Assembly: GCF_024679095.1 (NCBI RefSeq)
Contig: NW_026111747.1
Location: forward strand, 1-64,000
DNA: 64,000 bases
Reading direction: 5' to 3'
Source of the DNA: Eriocheir sinensis
Taxonomy: Eukaryota > Arthropoda > Malacostraca > Decapoda > Varunidae
This document shows positions 31,088 to 47,126 of the stretch, piece after piece. The notes under the pieces were generated by a model. The model did not search any database, was not told the DNA's origin, and saw nothing but the letters and a program-made list of their open reading frames with translations. Each line of letters opens with the position of its first letter. Position 1 is the first letter of the stretch. The position numbers were made by a program, and so were the translations under genes.

Positions 31088-31348
31088 TATATATATGGCA
31101 TCAATCAAAATATGCAGATACAGTAAAATGGCAGCTTTTGTGAAATAACGTACACTTAATGAAAATACATGTTTACAATATATTTTAAACACATGAATAA
31201 GATAAATATATGAAATATGTACAATATAAAATACACCAGCAGATAATGTAAAATTGTGTCAATATAAATATACGGGATATCAATAAAGTAAAAGTATAAA
31301 TTTATGAAATAAAGATCCAAAATACTCATAAAATTTATGTTATATATA

Positions 31349-31388
<40 letters not shown>

Positions 31389-32826
31389 CAAATACGTAGA
31401 GAAAAAGAAAAATAACATATATATACATATATATATACAATGTATATATATATATATATATATATATATCATAAAATGAATAGATTCAATAAAAGGAGAA
31501 TGTATGTGTGGAACAAATATATATACAAAATACACAAAAAATAACTTAAGATTTGACTATAAAATATGTACAAAAGAATACACAAAATAGTTTAAATTTG
31601 TTTGAAAATAGATATGCCAGATTAAGAAACATAAAATTAAATAATTTAGTTAAAATACATAAACAAAAACTCATTAAATAATGCTAATACTGTGAAAATA
31701 TATAAACAAATACATAAAATAACAGTAAATTTGCATAAAATATATATATAGAAAATATACATTAAATAATGTAAACTTATGTATAAAAATATATATACAA
31801 AATACACATAGAATAATGTAAATCAATTTCAAAATAAATAAAGAGGGAATATCAATAAAATAATGTAAATTTGACATGAAAATAGAGATACAAAATACCC
31901 ATATAATAACATATTTGTATAAAAATATACATACAAAAAAAACACATAAGATAATTGAATTGAGTGATTAAATAAATATACAAATGCACATACAATAAAA
32001 GGAAATTTGTGTTGAAATAGTGAACATGCAAAATACATCAATAATGTAGAATTTGTGAAATATATATACAGAGAGTTCACATAAAAATAGATTAAAATTT
32101 CTGCAAAGAAAATCTACATACAAAATACATATAAATAGTGTAAATAAGTCTAAATTTTTATACTTTGAAATACATCTAAAATAATGTAAAAATCGTATCA
32201 AAATAAATAAACAAAATTAGATAAAGAACGTATATTTGGGAAAATAAATATACCAAAATACACATAAAATAACGAAAATTAATATCAAAATATATACAAA
32301 TACCCTTAAAAAATAGTTTAAATTTGTGTGAAAACAGATATACAAAAATACACAAATAATTAGTTAAATTTTATTTAAATATATGTACAACATACACATA
32401 AAATAATGTAAATTTCTGTGCAAATGAAAACAAATATACAAAAATCCACATGAAGTAACGAAAATACGTATAAAAGTATATATATAAATACACATTAAAT
32501 AATATAAATTCGTGTCAAAATAAATAAACAAAATATCAATAAAGAATATTTCGGCATGTGAAAATGAATATAAAATATACATGAAATAATAAATTTGTAT
32601 AAAACTATATGCAAAAATACACAAAAAATAATTTAAATTTGTATGAAAATAAATATACAAAAGACACATTAAATTAGGTAAATTTGTATTGAAATACATA
32701 TTCAAAATACACATAAAATAATAATTAAATTTAAATGAAAATATATAAACAAATACTTTTAAAATAACGTAAATTTGTATAAAATATATATACAAAATAC
32801 ACATTAAATAATGTAAATGTAAAAAA

Positions 32827-32827
<1 letters not shown>

Positions 32828-32906
<79 letters not shown>

Positions 32907-32935
32907 TGTATGTGTGTGTGTGTGTATGTGTGTGT
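32828..32935. repeat. (TA)n array with (GT)n extension
   Basis: TA run 32,828-32,903 followed by a GT-rich tract (TGTGTGTGTGTGTATGTGTG) to about 32,935. On the minus strand the array lies just 5' of an m7 core (TACATTTACATTATTTAATG). Confidence 0.95.
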
Positions 32936-33625
32936 AACATGGATAATATATATATATTAAATACTGAATATTAATAAAATAATGTAAATTTGTATGAAAA
33001 TTAAGATGCAAAATACCCATTAAATAACGTATTTTTTATAAAAATATATAACAAAATACATATAAAATATTTGAATTTATTTTAAAATAAATATACAAAA
33101 TGGACATACAATTAGTTAAATTTCCAATGAAATAGATATGCAAAATACATATAATTTTTTTTAATTTGTTTCAAAATATATATACGAATACATCTAAAAT
33201 AACGTAGATTTCTATTAAAAAATATATATACAAAATTCACATAAAATTAAGTAAATACGTATAAAAAATTGTATACAAATACAAATAAAATTATGTAAAT
33301 TCATATCAAAATAAATAAACAAAATATCAATAAAAGAATGTGTATTTGTAGAAATATAATTAAACAAAAACCACATAAAATAACGTAAATTTATATAAAA
33401 CTATATACAAAGAATACACAAAATAAATGAAATTTGTATGAAAATAGATATAAAATACTACTAAAATACCCATAAAATAAAGCATATTTTTATAAAATCC
33501 ATATACAAAATACACATAGAACAAGGTAAATTTGTATTAAAATTAATATACAAAATGCACATACAATAAAGTAAATTTGTATTTGAAAAATATGCAAAAT
33601 ATACATAAAACAATGTAATTTGTTT

Positions 33626-33627
<2 letters not shown>

Positions 33628-33698
<71 letters not shown>
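33628..33698. repeat. (TA)n array, 71 bp, at monomer m1
   Basis: On the minus strand the array runs directly into TTGAAACAAATTACATTG, the body of m1, replacing its native short TA tract. Confidence 0.97.
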
Positions 33699-33704
<6 letters not shown>

Positions 33705-36700
33705 TATATAATTATCATGGAAATAATGTAAAATAAGTATAAAAATATAAATGCAAAATACTTACATTTAGAAATAGTATAAATTCATATCAAAAAATAA
33801 ACAAAATATCAATAAAAGAATGTGTGTATTTTGTATGAAAATGAGTATACAAAATACACACATAATAGTAATTTGTATAAAACCACTTATACAATACATA
33901 AAAATAGACAATTTGTATCAAAATAAATACACACAGGAATATCAATAAGGCATTTAAGTTGTATGAAAATAAAATACCGTTACATATTAAGAAACGTATT
34001 TTGTAAAGCCACATATACAAAATACATAGAATTAGAGAATTTGTTTTTTAAAATTCAATATACAAATGCTAATAAAATAATTTGTATTGAAAGAATATAC
34101 AAAATACATAAAACAATGTAATTTGTTTCAAAATATATATGGTACATAAAATAGTACATTTCTGTGAAATATATATAAAATACATGAAATGATGTGAAAA
34201 TACGTATAAATATAAATAAACGATAAACAATGTAAATTCGTTTAAAAATAAATAAACAAAAAATATCAATAAAATAATATATTTAATCGTCTCTAAAAAA
34301 CGCTTAAATATTGTAGTTATATAAAACTCACTACAAAAATACATAAAAATATTAGAAATTACATATAAAATCAATATAGATATACACTTAATAAAGGTAA
34401 AAATTTATGTTAAATGAATATGCCAAAATACATATAAAAGAAACAATGTAAGTTTGTTTCAAATATATATATACGAATACATAAAATAGCGTAGATTTCT
34501 GTAAATATATATACTAAGAAATACCCATAAATAAAGTAAATACGATAACAAAAATGTATACAAAATTCACATAAAATAATGCAATTCGTATCAAAATAAA
34601 TAAACAAAATATATAAAGTAATGTATTTGTATAAATATAATATAAAATACACATAAAAATAACGTAATTTATATAAAACTGTATACAAAAATACGTAAAT
34701 TAAATTTGTGTAATAATACTAAATATAAGTCAAAATAAACTAGTTGAGTTAGAATGTATACAAATATAAAATAAAAATGATTGTCAAATATTTATACAAA
34801 TACACATATAATAAAAATGATTTTAATTTTAAGGAAATATATGGCGAAATACACATTAAAGTAGTAGCAAATGCATTATAAAAGCATAACGCAAAATACA
34901 TATCGTCGTGTAGCTCGTATCAAAATAAATAAACAAAATATCAATAAAATAACGTAAATTTGTATGAAAGGAGAACATATGCAAATACACATAAAATAAC
35001 ATAAATTTCTATAAAATATATGTTATAAGTATACACATAAAATAAAAGTAAGTTATAAAATATATACAAAACACACTTTAAATAATGTGCAGCACGTACA
35101 TAAAATAACCAAACTTTGTAAAACTATATAAAATACACAAAAAATAATTTAAATTTATGTGAAAAATATCCAAAATACACATAAAATTATGTAAGTTGTA
35201 TTGAAATACATGAAAATCTGCATAAAATAATGTAAATTTGAATAAATTATTTAAACAAATACACATAAAATAAACGTAATTTGTATAAAATATATATACA
35301 CAAGATATACATTAAATGTATATGTGTATAAAAAAATATGCTCAAACACACACACAAAAGAATCATGTGAAATCGTCGAAATGAAATACACAGAATATTA
35401 ATAAAATGATATGAAAATTTATTATGATAATTTAGATGAACCCATAAAATAACGCATTTTTTTAGAAATATGTATATACCAAAACACACATAAATGCAAT
35501 TTCTGTTAAAATAAATACTAAAATGCACATACAATAGAGTAAATTGTGTTAAATGAATATACAAAATACATATAAAACAATAATTTGTTTCAAAATATAT
35601 ATGAAATTCACATAAAAATAACAGAATTTCTACTTATAAAAATATAGATACAAAATACATAAAAATAAAAGAAAATTCATTAGCAAAATGTGTAAATACA
35701 CATAAAATAATAATAGCTCATTATCAACATAAATAAACTAAATACTAATAAAAAGAAAGACATGTATATGTATAAATAAATATACACAAATACACATAAA
35801 ATAGCCCAAATTTATAAAACTATACAAAAATACACAGTAATTAAATTTGTGACAAAGAAAATAGATATACAAAATATACACACACAAAATAAGCTAAATT
35901 TAATTGAAATATATATACCTTATACATAAAATAATATAAATTATTTTTCCAAAATATGTATTACCAAATACACATATATTAACATAAATTTGTATGAAAG
36001 ATAAAAAGGAAACAAAATACACGTTAAATAATATGGCGTATAAAAATATTGCTAAATGTAAAAATAATCGTAAATCATCCAAAATAAAATAAACAAAATA
36101 CCAATAAAATAATGTAAAGTTTTGCATGAGAAGCTTGTAACCTACATAAAGAACACATAAATAACAGCATAGATTTCAATAAAAATATGTAATATGTACT
36201 GAAATGCACATAGAAATAAGTTTTGCATAAAAAAATATGGCATACAAAACATACATTAGATAATGTAAACAAAATTAGCAAAAATTTATATACAAAATAC
36301 CTGCCAATAATCTAAATTCATTATCAAGTTAAATTAAGAAATACCAATAAAATAATGTGGGAAAATTTTTGGATGAAATATATATATAAGAAAATAGCAG
36401 CAAAATGCTAATAAATACAAATACAAAATATACACATAAATAATTTGCAAAATTGAATTGAAATAAATAATACAAAATAAACATAAAATGAGGTTGAAAT
36501 TTAGCAGCAAGAAATATATGTAAAAATATACTATAAGAATAATATAAATTTGTATAAAATATATATACACAAATTTAAATAAAATTGTATCAAATATATA
36601 CAGAATTACACAATAAAAGTACATGTAATTTTATGAAAATATTGTTACAAAAGTACATAAAATAATTAGAAAATACAAGAAGAAAATATATACTGAAAGA

Positions 36701-38154
36701 TCCTCCTTAAATATAGTAGCAACTTCAGTAATCAAAATAAATAAATAAAAATTCCAAAAATAAAAAGAATGTATATTTGCTGGAAAATATATCCTACAAA
36801 ATACAAATAAAAAATAACTAAGATTTGTATAAAATAATATTACAAAAATACACACAAAATAATTTTTTAATTTGTTTGAAGAAAATAGATATACAAAATA
36901 CATAATATAAAATTAGGCAAATTTGGCCATTGAAAATACAATATACAAAATACACATAAAACAAATAGTAACCAAATTTGTTTGAAAATAAACCAACAAA
37001 TCTACATAAAATAACGTCAGAAATTTGGATGAAATATATATACCAAAATAAACATTAAAATAATGTAATTATGTATAAAAAATATATACAAAATACACAT
37101 AGAATAATGTTAAAATCATTATCAAAAATAAAAACACAATATCAATGAAGGCATAATGTAAAATTGTGTAGCAGAAAATAAAAATACAAAAATATGTCAT
37201 ATAATAACATATATGTTACATAAAATATATATACAAAAATACACATAAAATAATTTAATTTATTGGTCAAAATAAATATACAAAATGCACACTACAATAA
37301 AAAAGTAAGTTGTGGCAAATGAATAAGCAAAATGTACCCGCATAAATGACAATGTAAATTTCAGTCAAAATATATATGCACAGATACTATAAAATAGAAT
37401 AATTTTATGAAAATCTACATACAAAATACATATAAGAATGATTGTCAAAATAGAGTATAAAAATATATATACCAAATACACACAAGATAAATGTGGAGAT
37501 TTAAATAAGATCAAAATAGATAAACAAAATTCCAAAGTAAAGAACATGTTGTTACAAAAAATACATAAAAATAACGAAAATTTGTATAAAATATGTGAAA
37601 AAAAACAAAAAAAAATTAATTAATTTGACATGAAAATAGATCTACAAAAATACACTTATAATTGAGATTGAATTTGTTACATTTTAGAAATACATGTAGC
37701 ACAAATACACATAAAATAAAATGAAATACAACGTAAATGAAATGAAAAGTAAATACACACATAAAAATAGCGATACATTTATGTAAAATATATACAAAAT
37801 ACACATATAATATGGACAATCAGCCCGTATCAGAAATAAATACACGAATATCAATAAAATAATGCGTTGTATGAATTTGTGAGATGCAAAGCCTTACCCG
37901 TCAAATAAGCAAATTTTTATAAAAAAGCACATAGTACAAAAATGAACATAAGTAATTAAATTTATTAAAACTAATAGTACAAAATACACATATTTTAATA
38001 AAAATAAATTTGTATTGAAGCATATACAAAATACACATAAATAAATGTACATTTTTTGCAAATATATATACGAATACACATAAAATAGAGTAAATTTCTG
38101 TGAAAATATACATACAAGAAATACTTATATGGAAAATAGAGAGGTAAATGAGTA
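33699..38154 (-). repeat. 45-bp satellite, minus orientation, noisy
   Basis: Landmark m6 is at about 33,930, 35,393, 37,133 and 37,845. The last two are 712 bp apart, one full higher-order period. Many monomers carry extra bases such as GCC or TTA that are rare elsewhere in the window. No gene is visible. Confidence 0.88.
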
Positions 38155-39214
38155 TTTTTTTTTTTTACAAGAAAGGAGGCAGCTCAAGGGCAGCAAAAAA
38201 AAAAACAATAATAAAAAAAGCCCGCTAACTCGCTAGCTCCTCTCAAAGTAAAACAAAGAATTGGCCGAAGAAGATCCAAATACAGGAGGAGAGGTGGTCA
38301 CTGAAATGCCACTCCTCTTGAAAGTTCGAAGTCATGAAGCAGGAAATACAGATGAAGAAGGATTGTTCAGGTTTACCAGCGTGAGGGATAGAAAAGTGAA
38401 GATGATGGTTATTTTCTTGCACCAAAGGTTTGGACCTTCGAAAGTTATAGGGATGAGCATGGAGTGAAAGAGTCCAGTGCAGCAGGGGAGCCTGTGGGAG
38501 GGGGAGGCCACATGCAGTTAGCAAGTTCAGAAGAAACCCAGTCAAGCTGATAAGAAATATCAGCAGAAGATGAAAGAAACTGTGTTGGGCGGAATGAGAT
38601 CAGAGGTGAAGACTATCAGGATGATGAGGAGGAGGAGCTGATGAGACAGAGAGCATAGCCTCCCGCTCTGTCCAGAAGAGCTGTGACAGGTGGAACCCCC
38701 CACATGAGATGCATACTCCATACTGAAGAGGGCGGACAAAGGCCCCTGTATATGGACCAACAACTGTGCAGGGGAGAAGAACTGGCATGGAGACGGGTAC
38801 AGAACGCCCAACCTCGAAGAAGCTGATTTACAGTAAGAGAGATGAGATACCAGAAGTTTCCAGTTGAGATTTTGAGTTAAGGATAGACCGAGGATGTTTT
38901 AGTGTTGAGGAAAGGTGAAAATAGCCTGGGGTGTTGTCAAAATGAATAGGGGATAGTTGTTTGGAAGATTGTGTCAATGAAGTGGATGGGTGGAGAAACT
39001 TTGTGTTTTAGAGGCGTTGAAGAGACACCAGGTTCTTCTTGCCCCAATCAGGAAATAATAGTAAGGAAGCTGAGGCTAAGCGTTCTGACAGCCTCCCAGC
39101 CTTAGTCGATAAGATTCCTGAAGGGTGGAGTCTTCTATTAAAAGAGGTTGGTAATGTGCAGAATTGGAATCATCTGAGCGTAGGAAAGGATGAGACAGTT
39201 CTAGTTTTGAAATA
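38155..39214 (-). mobile_element. LINE piece C: divergent 5'-truncated copy of the LINE B/D family
   Basis: Read on the minus strand, this starts just upstream of the RT active site and continues to the 3' UTR. It ends in a 12-base A run (plus-strand T run at 38,155-38,166). Shared landmarks with B and D include the SASSRLGVL-type region, CTGTCCAGAAGAGCTGTG on the plus strand near 38,660, ACCAGCGTGAGGGAT near 38,373, and AGCTCAAGGGCA near 38,181. It is clearly more diverged from B and D than they are from each other. The YADD site (near 39,165-39,185) has extra bases. No target-site duplication is obvious. Confidence 0.9.
38275..39205 (-). pseudogene. RT C-terminal remnant of LINE C
   Basis: Frame-broken equivalents of the copy D region from YADD to the C-terminus. 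Only short open pieces remain, for example 38,560-38,811 (which includes QFFSPAQLLVHIQG). The catalytic aspartates cannot be read in one frame because of an insertion in the YADD codons. It is non-functional. Confidence 0.85.
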
Positions 39215-41632
<2,418 letters not shown>

Positions 41633-42670
41633 CAGAATAATTTTAAAATCATGTCAAATAAATAACAGAATATCAATAAAATAAATAATGAAATTTGGCC
41701 TTGAAAATATAAAGATACAAAAATACCCATATAATAACGCATATTTGCACTTTAAAATATATATACAAAAATACATAAAATAATTTGAATTTGTATTTAA
41801 ATAAATATACAAAAGGCACACAGTAAATAATGTACAAATATATACAAGAGAAATGGTACCATTGAATATATATGTACAAAATACACATAAATAATGTAAA
41901 CTTGTATCAAAATATATATACGAATACACCTAAATAGAGTAAATTTCTGTGAAAATATACACAAATTACATATAAAATGATGTAAATAAGTATAAAAAAA
42001 TATATATCAAATACACATAAAATAAATGTAAATTCGTATCAAAATAAATAAGCAAAATTCCGATAAAAACGTATATATGTAGGAAATAAATATACAAAAT
42101 ACACATAAAATAACGAAAATTTGTATAAAATATATACAAAAAACACAAAAATTAATATCAATTGTATGAAAATAGATATACAAAATACACATATAATTAG
42201 TTAAATTTGTATTTAAATACATGTACAAATACACATAAAATTATGTAAATTTGTATGAAAATGAAAACAAATACACATAAAATAATATGTACATTTGTAT
42301 AAATATATATACAAAATATACACATAGAATAATGTAAAATCGTATCAAAATAAGTACACAGAATATCAAAAGATAATTTAAATTTGTATGAAAATATAGA
42401 TGCAAAATACCCATAAAATAAAACATAATTTTTTAAATACATATACAAAAATACACATAAAATAATAAAATTTGTATTAAAATTAATATACAAAATGCAC
42501 ATACAATGAGATAAATTTGTATTGAAATAATACCCAAAATACTCATAAAACTGTAAATTTGTTTCAAAATATATACGAATACACATAAAATAACGTTGAT
42601 TTCTATGAATATATATATAAAATACACATGAAATAATGTAAATGCGTATAAAATATATATATATATAAAA

Positions 42671-42674
<4 letters not shown>

Positions 42675-42724
<50 letters not shown>
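42675..42724. repeat. (TA)n array, 50 bp, near monomer m15
   Basis: On the minus strand it precedes ATACGCATTTACATTATTTC, an m15-type body. Confidence 0.95.
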
Positions 42725-42726
<2 letters not shown>

Positions 42727-44832
42727 AAATACACATTAAATAATGTAAATTAACGTCAAAATAAATAAAAAATATCAATAAAAGAATGTAATTATTTGTG
42801 TGAAAATATATACAAAATATACATAAAATAACTGAAATTTGTATAAAAGTATATACAAAATACACAAAATATTTTAAATTTGAATGAAAATAAATATACA
42901 AAATACACATAAAATTAGGTAAATTTAATATGAAATACGTATACAAAATACTCATATAAAATAATGTAAATTTGAATGAAAATACATAAGCAAATATACT
43001 TAAAATAACGTAAATTTGTATAAAATATATATATATAAATACAAATTAAAAATGTAAATATGTATAAAAATATATATACAAACACATATAAAATAATATA
43101 AAATCGTATCAAAATAAATACAGAATATTAATAAAATAATGTATTTTTGTATGAAAATTAAAATGAAAAATACCCATAAAATAACCCATTTATTAAAAAT
43201 ATATATACCAAAAATACACAAAAATTTAAATTTGTATTAAAATAAATATACAAAATACACTATAATTTAAATTGTTAAAATGATACAAAATACATATAAA
43301 ACAAAAATGTAAATTTGTTTCAAAATATATATACAGAATACACATAAAATAACGTAAATTTCTATGAAAATATATACAAAATACACATAAAATGAAGTAA
43401 ATACGTGTAAAAAATGTATACAAAATACACATAAAATAATGTAAATTCTTATCAAAATAAATAAACAAAATACCAATAAAAAGAATGTATTTGCATAAAT
43501 ATAAATATAAAAATACGAATACAATAACGTAAATTTATATAATACTATATACAAAAATACACTGAAGTAATTAAATTTGGCAAAAATAGATATATAAAAT
43601 ACACACAAAATAAGCTAAATTGAATTGGAATATATATACAAAATTCATAATAAACAAATTTATCAAAATATTTGCTCCACAAAATACACATATAATAAAG
43701 TAAATTTGGTATCAAAATATTTATACAAATACACACTAAATAATGTAAATACTTATAAGAAATATATATAAAATACATATATGATACTGTGAATTCGTAT
43801 CAAAATAAATAAACAAAATACCAATAAAAATAATGTAAATTTGTTTTGAGAAAATATATACAAATACACATAAAATAACATAAATTTCTATAAAAATATA
43901 TGTACAAAATGCACTTAAAATAAATTTTCATAAAAATATATATGAAAACACACACAAAGATAATGTAAATGAGTATAAAAATATGTATACAAAATACCTA
44001 TAAAATAATCTAAATTCGTATCAAATTAAATTAAGAAAATACCAATAAAATAATGTAATTTTGAATGAAAATATATATATAAAATACATATAAAATAACC
44101 TAAATACAATTACAAATATACACATAAAATAATGAAAAATTTAATGAAATAAATATACAAATAAACATAAAAAAAGGTAAATTAATAATGAAATAAATGT
44201 AAAAATACACAAAATAATATAAATTTGTATGAAAAGATATATATACAAATAAACATAAAATAACTTGAATTTGTATAAAATATATATACAAAATAAACAT
44301 TAAAATAATGTAATTTTATGAATATACAAAATACATATATATATATATACAAAATATATAAAATAATGTAAATTCGTATCAAATAAATGAACAAAATACC
44401 AATAAAAGAATATATATTTGTAGGAAAATATATATACAAAATACATAAAATTAACTAAATTTGAATAAAAATATATTCAAAAATACACAAAAATAAATAA
44501 AATTAATTTGAAAATAGATATGCAAAATACACATAAAATTAGAAAATTTATTGAAATATATATACAAAATACACATAAAATAAAGTAAATTTGTTTGAAA
44601 ATATAAACAAATACACATAAAATAACGTAAATTTGTATAATATAAATATAAAATACACATGAAATAAGTAAATATGTATAAAAAATATATACAAAATACA
44701 AATATATTAATGTAAAAATCGTATCAAAATAAATGACAAAATACACATAAAATAATGTAAATTCTATGAAAATAAATAAACAAAATACCATTAAAAATAA
44801 TGTATTTGTATAAATAAATTTAAAATACATAA

Positions 44833-44888
<56 letters not shown>

Positions 44889-44910
44889 AATATATATATA
44901 TATAATACAT
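44833..44910. repeat. compound (TA)n array with AAT breaks
   Basis: Three TA runs separated by TAATATATAC and TAAATAT. Confidence 0.9.
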
Positions 44911-45417
44911 AAATATATAAATACAAATACAAAATACACATAAAATAATTAAAATTGAATTGAAATAAATATACAAAATAAACATAAAATAAGGTAAATT
45001 TGTAATGAAATATATGTACAAAATACACATAAAATAATATAAATTTGTATGAAAATATATAAAAATACACATAAAATAACATGAATTAGTATAAATATAT
45101 ATATTCAAAATAAACATTAAAAAATGTAAAAAAATATATATACAAAATACATACAAAATAATGTAAATTCATATGAAAATAAATCAACAAGATACCAATA
45201 AAATAATATATATATTTGAATGAAAATAAATTTACAAAATACACATAACATTAGAAAAATTTTTATAAAGATATACAAAAATACCCAGAAATAAATTAAA
45301 TTAGTATGAAAATAGATATACAAAATACACATAAAACTAGGTAAATTTCTTTTGAAATACATATACAAAATACCCATAAGATATTGTAAATTTATGTCAA
45401 CATATATCAACAAATAC

Positions 45418-45443
45418 ACGTAACGTAACGTAACGTAACGTAA
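45418..45443. repeat. (CGTAA)n pentamer tract, five units
   Basis: Five tandem CGTAA units continue into the normal ACGTAAATTTG monomer sequence. It looks like local slippage of the monomer's own ACGTAA box. Confidence 0.9.
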
Positions 45444-46416
45444 ATTTGTACAAAATATATATACAAAATAATCATTAAATTAGGGAAAAATGTATAAAAA
45501 AATATATGCAAAATACACATAGAATAATGTAAAATCGTATCAAAATAAATGAACATAATATCAATAAAATAATGTAAATTTCTATGAAAATAAAGATGCA
45601 AAATACCCATAAAATAACTCATATTTGTATAAAAATATATACCAAAAATACACATAAAATAATTAAATTTGTATTGAAATAAAAATACAAAATGCATACA
45701 ATAAGGTAAATTTGTATTGAAAAGATATGCAAAATAAACATAAAATGATGTAAATACATGTAAAATATATATACAAAATACACACCTAAAATAAGGCAAA
45801 TTCATCAAATTCAATAAACTAAATTTCAATAAAAGAATGTATATATATGTAGGAAAATCCAATGAAATATACAAAATAATATATAAAAAACCTAAAATTT
45901 GTATTAAAATACATACAAAAAAAACACAAAAATAATTTCAAATTGTATGAAAATAGATATACAAAGTCCACATAAAATTAGGTAAATTTGTATTGAAATA
46001 CATATACAAAATATATAAAATAATGTAAATTTGTATGAAAATATATAAACAAATAGACATAAAGACATAACGTATTTTTGTATAAAATATATCTTGAAAA
46101 TGCACATTAAATAATGTAAATATGTAAAATTAAATATATACAAAATACACATAGAACAATGTAAAATCGTATCAAAATAAATACACAGAATATCAATCAA
46201 ATAATGTAAATTTGTATGAAAATAAAGATGCAAAATACCCATTAAAAAAAACCCATATTTTTATGAAAACATATATACAAAAATACACATCAAATAATTA
46301 AATTTGTATTAAAATAAATATACAAAATGCACATACAATATGATAGATTTGTATTGAAATAGATATAAAAAAAACATATATCAAACAATGTAAATTTGTT
46401 TCAAAATATATATACG

Positions 46417-47126
46417 AATACACATAAAAAAACGTAAATTTCTATAAAAATACAAATAAAAAATACACATAAAATGATATAAATACGTATAAAAATATAT
46501 ATACAAAATACACATAAAATAATGTAAATTCGTACCAAAATAAATAAACAAAATACCAATAGAAGAATGTGAACTTGTATGAAAATAAATATACAAAATA
46601 CACATAAAATAACGTAAATTTGTATAAAACTAAATACAAAAATACACAAAAGTAATTTAAATTTGTATGAAAATAGATATACAAAATAAACATAAAATAA
46701 ACTAAGTTTGTATTGAAATATATATACAAAATACATAAAATAATGTAAATTTGTATCAAAATATTTTAACAGATGCGCATAAAAAAACGTAAATTTGTTT
46801 TAAAATATACAAAATACACATTAAATAATGTTAATATGATTAAAAAAATATATACAAAACACAAATATAATAAGGGAAAATCGTATCAAAATAAATACAC
46901 AGAATATTAATAAAACAATGTAAATTTGTATGAAAATAAAGATGCAAAATACCCATTAAATAACGCATTTTTTATAAAAAATATAAATACCAAAATACAC
47001 ATAAAATATTTAAATTTGTATTACAATAAATATACAAAATGCACATACATTAAGGTAAATTTGTATTGAAATAGATATGCAAAATACATATAAAACAATG
47101 TAAATTTGCTTCAAAATATATATATG
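46417..47126 (-). repeat. one 16-monomer higher-order repeat copy (710 bp), minus strand
   Basis: Bounded by two successive m1 starts (complements of CGTATATAT at 46,416 and 47,126). Between them, read on the minus strand, the order m1 through m16 can be followed, including m5-m6 at about 46,895-46,960. It contains no TA expansion, so it is a good reference copy. Confidence 0.82.

Noticed and set aside
38261..38467. Plus-strand open frame in LINE C, rich in charged residues
   Set aside because: It is antisense to the 3' part of the LINE C coding remnant, and its equivalent in copy D is the minus-strand element sequence.
42197..42955. Long minus-strand open frame (252 codons), and similar ones at 32,364-33,020, 28,161-28,757 and 22,695-23,279, resembling multi-pass membrane proteins
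   Set aside because: They translate the satellite. The peptide repeats every 15 residues, composition is limited to a few residues, and neighbouring copies differ by frameshifts with no sign of constraint.
45418..45443. Telomere-like pentamer repeat
   Set aside because: CGTAA is not the arthropod TTAGG motif. There are only five units, and it continues in phase into a satellite monomer.
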